DNA from: JACDHG01 sp963811585
GTDB lineage: Bacteria; Actinomycetota; Actinomycetes; Propionibacteriales; Nocardioidaceae
Reading direction: 5' to 3'
DNA length: 64,000 bases
Assembly (NCBI GenBank): GCA_963811585.1
Contig: CAWERR010000001.1
Coordinates: 62,001-126,000, forward strand
The notes beneath the pieces were generated by a model that saw only the letters and a program-made list of their open reading frames with translations, made no database searches and was not told the origin of the DNA. Shown here in pieces: positions 10,558 through 20,870 of this stretch (position 1 is the first letter of the stretch; the number at the start of each line of letters is the position of its first letter). The translations under genes and the position numbers were made by a program.

Positions 10558-12122
10558 CGCGCCGATCCGATCAGTCACACCTTCATCGTCGCGCAGACGC
10601 GCGCCGAGGCACGGCGCCGACGTCGCGTCCGCTCGTCTGACGTTCCGGTTCGCCGGGCGTGCGCGGCCGATCCCGTCGGCGGCGCTAGGATCGCGCTCGC
10701 GGTCTTCGTCGCTGCTGACGTTCGCGTCGGCGGTCGTCCCGGCCTTCGTGCGCCGGCGCCGGCACGTCCGGCCAAGGCCAACGACATCGCCGCTGCTGCT
10801 GCCGACGGCGTACCTGGCCTTCTTGCTCACCACGACGCTCGCGATCATCGGCGCTGGCGGGGGTCGCGAACTGCTGCCACGCGACGAGGGTGTCGGGTTT
10901 CCGGTGAGCCCGACCACGGACCACCTCGGCGCGTTGCTGCTCGCACCGCTGAACATCGCCTGGATGATCCAGGCCTGGAGCCTGCTCGGGGTCACGGCCT
11001 TACGCCTCCGGGCCGGCTCACCTGTGGGCGATTCAGCTCCACGTCCCTCGCATGGCTGGCGTCGCGACGGCACTGGCCCAGGCCCTCGCCTGGTGTGTCG
11101 AGGGGGTACGCCGTCGGACCGCACGGCACCTGGATCGTCCGCGGGGCGGCTCTCGTGCTCGCGGCGGGGGTTGCCACCGTGGTCGCCGCAGACAGGGTCA
11201 CCGATCTCCTCGACCAGAGTCCAACCCTCTACCCCGTCGTGGCTGCGTTGAACGGCCGATCGCTCAACTGGTACTGGGCGATCGGGACATTCGTGATCGC
11301 CGCCGCGTGCCTGGCTGCCATCGCTGTCGGCGCCTTGATGGCACACTCGTCGCCCGTCGTCAGCCGCGTGAGGAGCTCCACGCCGAGGGTCAGACCGTGG
11401 TGGCACGCCCGTCGCCCGGCTCGGATTTCGCTGCTCTGGTCCGCACCGACCGCGCCAGCATCTGGCGCTCCGTCCCGCTCCGTCGTGGTTTCGTGATCTT
11501 GGCGCTGATGCCCGGTGTGGTCGCCGCCGCCGGATCGCTCGAATGGTCGATGCTGCCCATCCTGCCGGGTCTCGTCGCGTCCGGCGGAGCCCTGCTGTTC
11601 GGGGTCAACGCATGGGCCCTTGACGGTGTCGGTGCACTGTGGCGCGACAGTCTCCCGGTCAACCCTCGGCTCGTCTTCGCCGCGCGGGTGCGGGTGTTGT
11701 TCGAGGTGCTGCTTGCCGCAACCGCCCTGACGCTCGTCGTCGCGGGCATGCGGGCGGGTGGCCTGCCGACGCTGTCCGAGGCGGCCGCGTTGGTGGCGAC
11801 CATGATCGTCGTGTCCTTGCAGGTGGTGGCCCGGTCGATGCACTGGTCGGTGCGCCGTCCGTTCGCGATGGACCTCAGGTCGGCCCGCGGTACGCCGGCA
11901 CCGCCACTCACGATGGTGGCCTACTCGTCATACCTGGCCATGACGGCAACGCTCACCGGGATGTTGTTCAGCATCACCGCGCGGGTCGACGATCCCCGGT
12001 GGTCACTGGTGCTGGCGGTGCCGTTCCTCCTCGTCGCCGCCCGCAGGCTCGTCATCACGGCGCGAGAGTGGGAGCACCCCGAGGTCCGGGCGCGCGTCGT
12101 TGCCACCGTCTCAGCCCGCTGA
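10558..12122 (+). CDS. ABC transporter membrane protein (permease candidate), frame-shifted
   Basis: Polytopic membrane protein directly after the ATPase gene. Hydrophobic segments appear in three frames: LLLPTAYLAFLLTTTLAIIGAG, LGALLLAPLNIAWMIQAWSL, IVRGAALVLAAGVATVVAA, WYWAIGTFVIAAACLAAIAV, FVILALMPGVVAAAG, VLFEVLLAATALTLVVAGM and WSLVLAVPFLLVAARRL. Cytoplasmic loops contain DRASIWRSVPLRRG. I cannot name the family; large actinobacterial permeases paired with a single ATPase look like this. The start is uncertain, within about 30 bp of the ATPase stop. Breaks lie near 10610, 11000, 11100 and 11370. Stop TGA 12120-12122. Confidence 0.6.
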
Positions 12123-12184
12123 CTGCCGATCTCGCAGGCTTGATCACCGGACGGCCCCACACGTCGGTCGAGCGGACCATAACG

Positions 12185-12233
12185 CCGGTCGAGCTCGTCG
12201 AGACCTCGGGATCTCGACAGGCTCGATCACCGG
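12185..12233. repeat. REP-like palindrome, copy 1 (imperfect)
   Basis: Inverted repeat built on GTCGAGCTCGTCGAGA / TCTCGACAGGCTCGAT with outer CCGG ends, 63 bp after the membrane protein. It shares TCTCGACA-GCTCGA with copies at 31486 and 38526. Probably a dispersed intergenic element that may also terminate transcription. Confidence 0.6.
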
Positions 12234-12347
12234 AGCAGGCGGCTCGACGCGGCACGATTCGGTCTCGCTTCGCTTGCCGGCGTGGGTGCTGACACCGCCG
12301 CAGATAGGGTGGGCACGTCGCTGTTGTCGTCGTCCGGGGGTCCCACT

Positions 12348-14255
12348 GTGCGCGTGCGTGGGCTCCGACTGTGCGCGGCTGCTCTCGTCGGGGCGTTGAC
12401 GATGGCCGCCTGCACGGGCGACCCCTCCGAACCGACCAGCACAGTCGATCCGAGCACGCTCGGCTCCAAGATCATGCGGGATTTCGTCTCAGCCTGGTCG
12501 GACTCGACCGAGCCTGATTTCAAGGGCATCGTAGACGAGCCGGTGATTGCGTCGACCGATATCTCCGCCCATGTAGCCGAGCTCGGGATCACCGAGACGT
12601 CGGTCGAGCTCTCCGGTGACCTCGACTGCGGCGAGGAGTCGTGCACCGAGCACGCCACGGTGACCCACCAGCTCGCGGGCGTCGGCGAGTGGACCTACGA
12701 GACGCTCGTCGAGGCGCACCTCAACCAGGGGCAGTGGCTGGTCGAGTGGGCGCCGGGCACGTTCCACCCCGACCTGACGGACTCAACGACCCTGCTCCGA
12801 CGCCGGATCCTCCCGAACAGGGCACCGATCCTCGACCGCAGCGGGCATGCGCTGACACCCGAGCGAGCCATCGTGCGGGTCGGGGTTGTCCCCTCGAAGG
12901 TGCGCCGCGCTACCTACCAGGAGCTCGTGTCCCTACTCGGGATCGACGACATCGCGTTGCGAGAGCGCGTCGACGGCGCCCAGCCGGACTGGTTCGTGTC
13001 GGTCATCGACCTGCGCCTGGCCGACTACGAGCCGTCCGGACGATCTCCTCGAGGTCCCGGGCATCTCGATCGACACTGCCCAGCGCGCGCTGGCCCCGAC
13101 AGCGGCGTGGGGTCGGGCAGTGCTCGGAGCTGTCGGCCCGGCGACGGAGGACAGTCTGGCCAACGCCGGACCCTACGCACTGCCCAGCGACGAGGTGGGT
13201 TTGTCGGGGTTGCAGTACGCCTACCAGGAGCGGCTCGCCGGCACCCCGGGCGTCGTCATCGACCTGGTCGAGAAGGCCTCCGACGAGAACGTCCTCAACC
13301 AGCTGCTCACCCGGCGCCCCGTGCGAGGCCTGCCGCTCGAGACCACGCTCGACCTCGACGCCCAGGACGCCGCCGAGCAGGCCGTCTCGGACGCGACGGA
13401 CACCACTGCGCTGGTGGTCGTCAAGGCCAGCACCGGCGAGGTCCTGGCGGCGGCCAACGCGCCTGGCCCGACGTCGTACAACACCGCGTTCGTCGGCCAC
13501 TACGCGCCAGGGTCGACGTTCAAGGTGGTCAGCGCGACGACGTTGCTGGAGACGGGCACGGTGCGTCCGGGGTCGCCGGTCGAGTGCCCCGACACGACGG
13601 TCGTCGACGGCAAGCAGTTCAAGAACTACGACGTCGGGATCGTCCCGAACCAGGCTGACTTCGCCGAGGCGTTCGCCGCGTCCTGCAACACCACGTTTGT
13701 GTCGGTTCGCCGACGACATCAGCGGCACCGCAGCTGGCGTCGACGGCAGCAGAGTTCGGCTTCGGCGCCGAATGGGAGCTCGGGATCGGCGGCTACAGCG
13801 GCTCGGTGCCGGCCGACGACGACCTCGTCACCCGTGCCGCCGACATGATCGGCCAGGGCAAGGTGCTGGCGAGCCCGCTGATGATGGCGATGGTGGCGGC
13901 AGCGGTCGACTCCGGCGTCTCCCGGACTCCGACGCTGCTGCCTGGGGAGCAGCCAGGCCTGCGGCTGTCGGAGCTCGACCCGACCCGGGTAGCGCAACTG
14001 CAGGAGATGATGCGGCTCGTGGTCACGGATGGCACCGGGACCTCGGTCAACCTGCCCGGACGGCCGGTCTTCGCCAAGACCGGCACGGCGGAGTTCGCCA
14101 ACGGCAACGGGACCGGGACCAACGCCTGGATGATCGGCTACCGCGGCGACATCGCGTTCGCCGTGCTGGTCGAGAACGGCACGTCGGGCGCCCACGACGC
14201 GGCGCCCATCGTCGCCTCCTTGCTCAACGGGCTCCCGGCAGACCTCTACCGGTAG
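12348..14255 (+). CDS. Penicillin-binding transpeptidase lipoprotein with NTF2-like (MecA-N type) domain, frame-shifted
   Basis: Class B-like peptidoglycan transpeptidase acting outside the membrane. GTG 12348 starts a signal peptide ending in a lipobox, LTMAAC, so the protein is probably lipid-anchored. Residues about 30-145 form an NTF2-like domain (MRDFVSAWSDSTEPDF, WLVEWAPGTFHPDL). Next comes a dimerisation region opening RRRILPNRAPILDRSGHAL. The transpeptidase domain has all three motifs: SxxK in APGSTFKVVS, SxN in SCNTTF and KTG in FAKTGTAEFA. Breaks occur near 13040 and 13708. TAG 14253-14255 lies inside CTACCGGTAG, which also gives a TAG on the other strand for bioD. Confidence 0.85.
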
Positions 14256-14960
14256 CGGGATCTCCCCATAGCCGGCTGGGGCAGCGGCGGGCAGCCACGC
14301 GGGAGCGCTGGCTTGGAACCGCTCCGGCGCCCACCCGCCGGGGCCGGACGGGAGCGCCCCGAGCAGGGGGACGCCAGTGACACGCGGGAGGTCGTCGAGG
14401 TTGCACTCTTCGGCGAGTCCGAGCTCGGGTGGCTGTGCACCGATGACGAGTCCGCACGGCATCAGCCCGGCAGCGCGAACGGCGGCGACGGTGAGCTCGG
14501 TGTGGTTGAGGGTGCCGAGCGCGAGGCTGGTCACGACCACGACGCGACGTCGTGCGCGCCTCGACCAGGTACCCGCCAAGGTCAGCAGCGTGCCGCCGTC
14601 GGTGTCGAGACGCACCGCCACTCCGCCCGCGCCCTCGACGAGGGTGAGGTCGTGGTCGGTCGCAATCCGGGCGACGTCAGCCGCGAGCTCCTCGGCGCCC
14701 GCGATCGCGACGCCGCGCAGCCTCGCCGCTGTGTCGGGTGCGAGCGGGTCGTCGAGTCGGACGAGCTCGTGCACGTCGATGCCACCGCTCAGCGTGCGAC
14801 GGTCGCCATGTCGCTGGGCTCGCCGGTTCCGACCCCGGTCTGCGCGGGCTTGATCGCACATACGTCGCAGGCCGGCGTTTCGGGCAACGACGGCGCAGGC
14901 CGCCGTCACCACGGTCTTGCCCACTCCCGTGCTGGTGCCGGTGACGACGACGACGGTCAT
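14246..14960 (-). CDS. bioD: Dethiobiotin synthase, frame-shifted
   Basis: ATP-dependent carboxylation of 7,8-diaminopelargonate to dethiobiotin. The start ATG 14958-14960 gives MTVVVVTGTSTGVGKTVVTAA, with the P-loop GTSTGVGKT at residues 8-16. Later segments are LVEGAGGVAVRLD and VTSLALGTLNHTELTVAA. Breaks lie near 14850, 14555 and close to the 3' end. The stop is probably TAG, the complement of 14246-14248, within a palindrome shared with the convergent penicillin-binding gene. It is the last gene of bioA-bioF-bioD. Confidence 0.85.
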
Positions 14961-16105
14961 CCGCTCGCGCTCGAGCTGACTGAGCCGCCGCGTCACCGCC
15001 TCGACCTCGGTATCGGTCAGCGACGCGCGCGCGCCGAGGCGGAGCCTGCTCACACCGTCGGGCACCGACGGAGGGCGGAAGCAGCCCACCCGAATGCCGT
15101 CGGCTGCGAGTGCCGCCTGCGCGACCACGGCTTCGCGGGGCCCGCGCATCGGCACCGACAGGACGGCTCCGGCGGGCCGCGGGTCGCTGAGTCCGCTGCA
15201 GGGATGGCGACTGGAACGGGCGGCCATGCGAGCGCCCGGTGGGGCAGCTCCGGGGTCGCGGTGATGACGTCGAGGGCCGCGAGCGCGGCAGCTGCTGAGG
15301 CGGGCGCGAGACCGGTGTCGTAGATGAACGGGCGAGCCGTGTTGACGAGATGGTCGATGACATGCGCCGAGCCGAGGACGGCACCGCCCTGGCTGCCGAG
15401 CGCCTTGGAGAGCGTCATCGTGGTGACCACGCTGCTGCGGCGGGTCAGTCCTGCCGCGTGGCACCAGGCCGGACCCACCGACGCCGGCGACGCCGATCGC
15501 ATGCGCCTCGTCGACGACGAGGACCGCGTCGTGGGCCGTCGACATACGGCGGCCAGCTCGGCGAGTGGCGCGGCGTCGCCGAGCACGGAGTAGACCGACT
15601 CCGACCAGCACGAGCGCACGCGGCTGGGCGCGGTCGCGCAGCGCGGCCTCGACCGCGCCGAGTCGTTGTGCGGCGTCACGACGAGCCCGCCAGGGCGAGC
15701 CAGCCGGCAGGCGTCGACGAGGGATGCGTGGACGTGCGCGTCGCTGACGATCAAGCGTGTCGTGGTCGGTCAGGGCAGTGACGACCGAGAGGTTCGCGTG
15801 GTAGCCGGTGGAGAACGCCAGCGCGGCCTCGTGCGTCGGTGAAGGCGGCCAGCGCGGCCTCCAGCTCGGCGTGCAGCGTCGAGAGTGCCGGTGACGAGCC
15901 GGGAGGCGCCGGCGCCGGCGCCCCAGACGACGCGCGGCGCTGCGGCGGCGTCGGCCACCCGGGGGTCGCGGCTGAGGCCGAGGTAGTCGTTGCCGGCCAG
16001 GTCGATCAGGGCCGAGTCGGCGTCGCGGGGGCGCAGCTGCACGCTCCAGGCCGGCTTCGCTGCGGTGCTCGCGCGTGGCGCTCGAGCCAGGCGTCGAAGC
16101 GTCAT
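14957..16105 (-). CDS. bioF: 8-amino-7-oxononanoate synthase, frame-shifted
   Basis: PLP-dependent condensation of pimeloyl thioester with L-alanine. ATG 16103-16105 (MTLRRLARAPRAS) overlaps the bioA stop as ATGA. Recognisable parts are LIDLAGNDYLGLSRDPRV, WGAGAGASRLVTGT, LIVSDAHVHASLVDACRL, VESVYSVLGDAAPLAEL, the PLP-site segment LVVDEAHAIGVAGVGGSGLV and the C-terminal GVSRLRLGARASLTDTEVEAVTRRL. Several indels scatter these over three frames. The last 80 codons read straight into bioD without a stop, so either the stop is hidden by an indel or the two are fused. Confidence 0.83.
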
Positions 16106-17411
16106 GCGGCCGCCGCCGCGGTCATGGCCGTGCACGATCGGCGGCCAGGTCGTCGTCCCCGACGACGTAGGGCGGCATCGTGTAGACGAGGTCGCGGAAC
16201 GGACGGATCCACACGCCGTGGGCGACCGCGGCTGCGGTGGCGGCGGGTCACGTCGACCGGGCGGTCGAGCTGGATGACGCCGACGGCGCCGAGCACCCGG
16301 ACGTCGAGGACGCCGGGGAGGTGCCGCGGCACGTGCGAGGCCCGCGCGGAGCGCTGGCTCGATCCGGCGTACGTCGGCCTGCCAGTCACGCTCCGACAGC
16401 AGCTCGACGTTGGCGGAGGCGACCGCGCAGGCGAGCGGGTTGGCCATGAACGTCGGGCCGTGCATGAGCACGCCCGACTCGCTGTCGCCGATGCCCGCGG
16501 CGACCTCGGTCGTGCACAACGTCGCGGCGAGCGTCAGAGTAGCCACCGGTGAGCGCCTTGCCGACGCACATGATGTCGGGCGCGACGCCGGCATGCTCGG
16601 CCGCGAACAGCGTCGCCGGTCCGACCGAAGCCGGTGGCGATCTCGTCGAGGATGAGCAGCAGGCCGTGCTCGTCGGCGATCTCGCGCAGCACCGCGAGGC
16701 AGCGCGGGGTCGTAGACGTGCATGCCGCCGGCGCCCTGGAGCACCGGCTCGCAGATCACCGCGGCGAGCTCGTCGGCGTGCTCGAGCGACGAGTGCTCGG
16801 CGTCTCGCGCCCACGTCGCGATGTCGGCGTCGATGCCGGCCGGCGGGCGCGGGGCGAAGACGTGTCGCGGCAGTACGTCGGCGAACATCGCGTGCATCCC
16901 GCTGACCGGGTCGGTCACGCTCATCGCGCCGGTGGTGTCGCCGTGGTAGCCGCCGCGCAGGGCCAGCATCCGGGTCTCGGCCGGGCGGCCGCGGCCGCGC
17001 TGGTACTGCACGGCCATCTTCAGCGCCACCTCGACGGAGACCGAGCCGGAGTCGGCGAAGAAGACGTGCTGCAAGCGGTTCGGGCGTGAGCTCGACCAGC
17101 AGCCGGGCCAGGTCGATCGCGGGCTGGTGCGTGAGCCCGCCGAACATCACGTGGCTCATCGTGCTGCAGCTGGGCCGGACGGCCGCGTCGAGCGCCGGGT
17201 GCCGGTAGCCGTGGATCGCGCACCACCACGACGCCATCGCGTCGACGAGCTCGGCGCCGTCAGCCAGCCGGAGCCGCACGCCGTCGGCCGCGGTCGACCA
17301 GCCGAGCGGCGCTCGGGGTCGGTCATCGACGTGTAGGGGTGCCAGAGGTGCTCGCGGTCGAAGGCGAGCAGCCGAGTCGGTGGCCGAGGGTGGCACTCGA
17401 CGCGGAGGCAT
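16102..17411 (-). CDS. bioA: Adenosylmethionine-8-amino-7-oxononanoate aminotransferase, frame-shifted
   Basis: Class III PLP aminotransferase making 7,8-diaminopelargonate. Bridged sequence starts near ATG 17411 and reads LLAFDREHLWHPYTSMTDPE, the typical BioA start. It continues LVDAMASWWCAIHGYRHPALD, SHVMFGGLTHQPAIDLA, VFFADSGSVSVEVALKMAVQY, MLALRGGYHGDTTGAMSVTDP and VICEPVLQGAGGM. The end AMTAAAAA-stop (complement of 16102-16104) overlaps the bioF ATG. Breaks are present near 17380, 17300, 17160, 17075, 16700, 16620, 16535 and 16340. It is divergent from bioB with about 100 bp between starts, so the shared region probably holds the regulatory signals. Confidence 0.87.
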
Positions 17412-17513
17412 CAGCGGCGCGCATGCCGGCTAGCGCTGGTCTCCGCGTCGGTGCCTGAGGCCATCGACGTGGACGCGCGAGCGGCTGTCGGCGGGCACCG
17501 ATAGATTGCCGAC

Positions 17514-18525
17514 GTGACTGATGCTGCCCACATCCTGACTCTTCGCCAGCCCGCCACCAGGTCCTCGACGAGGGTCGCGGCCTCGAGCGAGGAGCAGCTG
17601 GTCGAGGTGATGCGGCTCCCCGACGAGGAGCTGCCGGCGCTGCTCGAGCTGGCCCACGAGGTGCGGATGACGGTGGTGCGGCCCGGAGGTCGAGGTCGAG
17701 GGCATCGTGTCGCTGAAGACCGGCGGCTGCCCCGAGGACTGCCACTTCTGCTCCCAGTCGGGACAGTTCACGTCGCCCGTGCGTGCGGTGTGGCTGAACA
17801 TCCCCGAGCTCGTCGAGGCCGCCAAGCAGACTGCCGCGACCGGAGCCTCGGAGTTCTGCATCGTGGCCGCGGTGCGCGGCCCCGACGAGCGGCTGCTCAC
17901 CCAGGTCGAGGCCGGCATCGAGGCGATCCAGGCCGAGGTCGACATCAACATCGCCTGCTCGCTCGGGATGCTGACGCAGGACCAGGTCGACCAGCTCGTC
18001 GCGATGGGCGTGCACCGCTACAACCACAACCTCGAGGCGGCCAAGAGCTACTTCCCGCAGGTCGTCACCACGCACTCGTACGAAGAGCGGTGGGAGACCT
18101 GCCTGATGGTGCGCGAAGCCGGCATGGAGCTGTGCTGCGGCGGGCTCGTCGGGATGGGCGAGTCGCTCGAGCAGCGCGCCGAGCTCGCCGCGCAGCTGGC
18201 CGACCTCGATCCTCACGAGGTGCCGCTGAACTTCCTCAACCCACGGCCCGGTACGCCGTTCGGCGACCTGCCGGTGATGGACTCGAGCGACGCACTCCGC
18301 ACCGTTGCCGCATTCCGGCTCGCGATGCCGCGGACGATCCTGCGGTACGCCGGCGGGCGCGAGATCACGCTGGGCGAGCTCGGGCACCCGCGAGGCCTGC
18401 TCGGGGGGATCAACGCCGTCATCGTCGGCAACTACCTCACGACGCTCGGCCGCGACCCTGACGAGGACATCGACCTGCTCGGCGAGCTGCAGATGCCGAT
18501 CAAGGAGCTGTCGAAGACGCTATGA
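17514..18525 (+). CDS. bioB: Biotin synthase
   Basis: Radical SAM enzyme inserting sulfur into dethiobiotin. The SAM-cluster motif CxxxCxxC is visible as GCPEDCHFCSQS. Other family segments are FCIVAAVRGPDE, NIACSLGMLTQDQVDQL, GVHRYNHNLEAAKSYFP, CCGGLVGMGESLEQRAELA and VPLNFLNPRPGTPFGD. From 17707 to the stop the frame is clean. The first 60 codons contain one or two indels (near 17545 and 17690, where CCC-GAG reads CCCGGAG). GTG 17514 is the likely start. The stop TGA 18523-18525 overlaps the ATG of a small helper gene. Confidence 0.93.
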
Positions 18526-18729
18526 ACGAGGCGGGTCTGGCCGAGGCCGGGTCAGGCGTCGTACTGCGACCACTGCGGGATGCCGCTTGGCGATGGTGAC
18601 CACGCCGCCTGTCGGCAGCGCCGCTTGCTCGAACCCCCGCGCTACTGCCCGCAGTGCCGTCGCCGGATGGTCGTGCAGGTGGTGCCGAGAGGATGGACAG
18701 CGCGATGTTCGAAGCACGGCCTGATCTGA
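18522..18729 (+). CDS. bsaP: Biotin synthase auxiliary protein (BsaP-like), one frameshift
   Basis: About 68 residues starting at ATG 18522, overlapping the bioB stop as ATGA. After one +1 indel between about 18540 and 18560, the protein reads YCDHCGMPLGDGDHAAC, then LLEPPRYCPQCRRRMVVQVV and GWTARCSKHG, ending TGA 18727-18729. The paired Cys motifs and EPPRYC-C-RRMVVQV core are those of the small actinobacterial protein encoded after bioB (mycobacterial BsaP, Rv1590), reported to support BioB, probably through iron-sulfur handling. The frame break makes automatic ORF callers likely to miss it. Confidence 0.75.
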
Positions 18730-18730
18730 C

Positions 18731-19222
18731 ATGACGCGAGCGCCCGAACCGGATTCGGTCGGCGAGCGCGAGCTGCTGCTCGGCTGGCTGCAGTTCCATC
18801 GCGACGCACTGTCGGCCAAGTGTCAGGACTTGGCCGACGACCAGCTGATCGAGCAGTCGGCACCGCCATCGACGCTGTCGCTGCTCGGGCTCGTCCGACA
18901 CATGACCGAGATGGAGGGGCACTACCTCGGACACTCCTTGACGGCAGACGGCCGGACGTTCGCGTACTGCACGGACGAGGACGAGGAGGCTGACATCGAG
19001 AACCTCGACGTCTCGATGGTGCCGCTGTCACAGCAGAACTGGCGCGCCCAGATGGCAGAGAGCGATGAGCTGCTCGGGCGCTACGACGACCTTTCCGCCG
19101 ACACGGCCACCGGGTGGTACTCGGTCCGTTGGGCGCTGCTCAAGGTGATCCAGGAGTACGCGCGGCACAACGGCCATGCGGACATCGTCCGCGAACGGAT
19201 CGACGGACAGCGCGGGGAGTAG
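18731..19222 (+). CDS. DinB/DUF664 family protein
   Basis: A 163-residue four-helix-bundle protein of the DinB/DUF664 superfamily. Candidate metal-ligand His residues sit where the family has them: LGLVRHMTEMEGHYLGH near residues 54-70, and VIQEYARHNGHADIVRERI near 138-156. Members include thiol-dependent S-transferases; no substrate can be assigned. It starts one base after the bsaP stop, so it may be cotranscribed with bioB-bsaP. The frame is clean, and the clean 18.7-24.9 kb block begins here. Confidence 0.8.
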   Translation: MTRAPEPDSVGERELLLGWLQFHRDALSAKCQDLADDQLIEQSAPPSTLSLLGLVRHMTEMEGHYLGHSLTADGRTFAYCTDEDEEADIENLDVSMVPLSQQNWRAQMAESDELLGRYDDLSADTATGWYSVRWALLKVIQEYARHNGHADIVRERIDGQRGE

Positions 19223-19254
19223 CCAGAAGCCACCACGCCTTGGCTGCTCGTTGC

Positions 19255-20709
19255 TCAGGAAGTAGCGCTCGCCTCATCCGTCCCTGCATCGGCGGCAGGC
19301 GTGGCGGGCAGCGGATTGCGGATGAAAATCCCGGCAATGATTCCGCCGCCAACCAGCATCACGACGCTGATCCACATGGCCATCTCATAACCGGCGTCGA
19401 ACGCCACCGGGTCTTCGTAGTCGGTGCCACTCAGACCAACGACGGCAGGCAACGCGGCGACCGCGAGCAGCGAGCCAGCTCGCGCCACCGCGTTGTTGAT
19501 GCCACTGGCGATGCCGGCGTTCCGGTCCGGAGCGGCCGCCAGCACGGTCGACGTCAGCGGCGCCACGAGCAGCGAGAGTCCGAGGGCAAAGATCGTCATG
19601 CCAGGCAGGACGTCAGTCCAGTACGACGCGTCCGCGTCGATGCCGGCGAGAAGCGCGATGCCGACTGCGCACACCACCGGGCCCAACGCCATCGGCAACC
19701 TCGGCCCGATGACGGCCGCCAGCTGCCCACCCTTGGCGGCGAGGAACAGCATGACGATGGTGATCGGCAGGGTTGCCAGGCCCGCCTTGAGGGCGCCGTA
19801 CCCAGCCACGGTCTGCAGCTGGAGGACCAAGAAGAAGATCACGGCACCGAGAGCGGCATACACCAGCAGGGTCATCACGTTCGCGGCACTGAACTGACGC
19901 GACGAGAACAGGGTGGTGTTCATCATCGGGTGCGGACTACGCCGTTCGACAATCACGAACGCGATGCATGCGAGTACGCCCACCGCCGCGCTGGCGAACA
20001 CCAGGCCGGGGTGCATGCTCTCCGATTCGACCAGGGCGAACGTGACCCCGGCCAGACCAACCGTGGCGAGCACGGCTCCTGGTATGTCGAATCCGGGCAC
20101 CGACTCCGGGTCTCGCGTCTCAGGGACATGCACCTGCGCGATCAGGACGGTGACGACTGCGAGGGGAAGGTTCAGCAGGAATACCCACCGCCAACTGGCG
20201 AACTCGACGAGCCATCCGCCCACGAAGGGTCCGATCGCCGCGGCGATACCGCCAAGGCCAGACCAGGCACCGATCGCGCGGGCGCGGTCGGCGGGGTGGA
20301 ACGAGCCCTGGATCATCGCAAGGCTGCCCGGCGTCAGCAGCGCCGCTCCCATGCCTTGCAAGATGCGCGCGATGATCAGCTGGTTCGGGTCCTGGGCGAG
20401 CCCGCAGGCAAGCGAGGCCACGGCGAACCAGATCACGCCCACGACGAACACCTTGCGGCGACCGAAACGGTCTCCTAGTGCTCCGCCCAGGAGGATCAGC
20501 GATGCAAGCGACAGCAGGTAGCCGTTGCTGATCCACTGCAGCTGGGCGAGGCTCGCATCGAGGTCGCGGCCCAGCGTACGCAGGGCCACATTGACGACGG
20601 TCCCGTCCAGGAACGCCATTCCGGAGCCGAGCACGGCGGCTGCGAGCACCCATCGCCCAGTCGGCGACGTGTAGCGCAGCCCGGAGTCGGCTGCGGCGCT
20701 GACGCTCAT
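19255..20709 (-). CDS. MFS transporter, DHA2 (EmrB/QacA) type, 14 TM
   Basis: Proton-coupled exporter, probably of drugs or toxic metabolites. ATG 20709 (MSVSAAADSG) is preferred over an upstream TTG at 20772. Motif C-like and family segments are WVLAAAVLGSGMAFLDGTVVNVAL, LQWISNGYLLSLASLILLGGALGDRFGRRKVF (motif A) and GIGAALLTPGSLAMIQGSF-type sequence (QGMGAALLTPGSLAMIQGSF). About fourteen hydrophobic segments span 484 residues. It converges on the DinB gene and diverges from the Asp-rich protein gene at 20871. No adjacent regulator is seen on its strand. Confidence 0.9.
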   Translation of the reverse strand: MSVSAAADSGLRYTSPTGRWVLAAAVLGSGMAFLDGTVVNVALRTLGRDLDASLAQLQWISNGYLLSLASLILLGGALGDRFGRRKVFVVGVIWFAVASLACGLAQDPNQLIIARILQGMGAALLTPGSLAMIQGSFHPADRARAIGAWSGLGGIAAAIGPFVGGWLVEFASWRWVFLLNLPLAVVTVLIAQVHVPETRDPESVPGFDIPGAVLATVGLAGVTFALVESESMHPGLVFASAAVGVLACIAFVIVERRSPHPMMNTTLFSSRQFSAANVMTLLVYAALGAVIFFLVLQLQTVAGYGALKAGLATLPITIVMLFLAAKGGQLAAVIGPRLPMALGPVVCAVGIALLAGIDADASYWTDVLPGMTIFALGLSLLVAPLTSTVLAAAPDRNAGIASGINNAVARAGSLLAVAALPAVVGLSGTDYEDPVAFDAGYEMAMWISVVMLVGGGIIAGIFIRNPLPATPAADAGTDEASATS

Positions 20710-20870
20710 GCGACGTTCCAGGCTCTCCGAGCGCACCGGTCGGCGTGAGTCATGTTCGGGCAACACCACCAATCCCTGAATGCTTCCGAGATCAGTCGCG
20801 CGTTCTTGGATGAAAAGGTTCTCATCTTCCGTTCATCTGCGTCTGACCACAAACTGACAACCTCGCTCCT

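Noticed and set aside
13719..15611. A 630-codon minus-strand open frame
   Set aside because: It joins the end of bioF, bioD and then sequence antisense to the penicillin-binding gene. Only the bioF and bioD parts have family sequence; the rest is a GC-rich shadow.
19114..20478. A 454-codon plus-strand open frame opposite the MFS gene
   Set aside because: Charged low-complexity translation, antisense to a well-conserved transporter.
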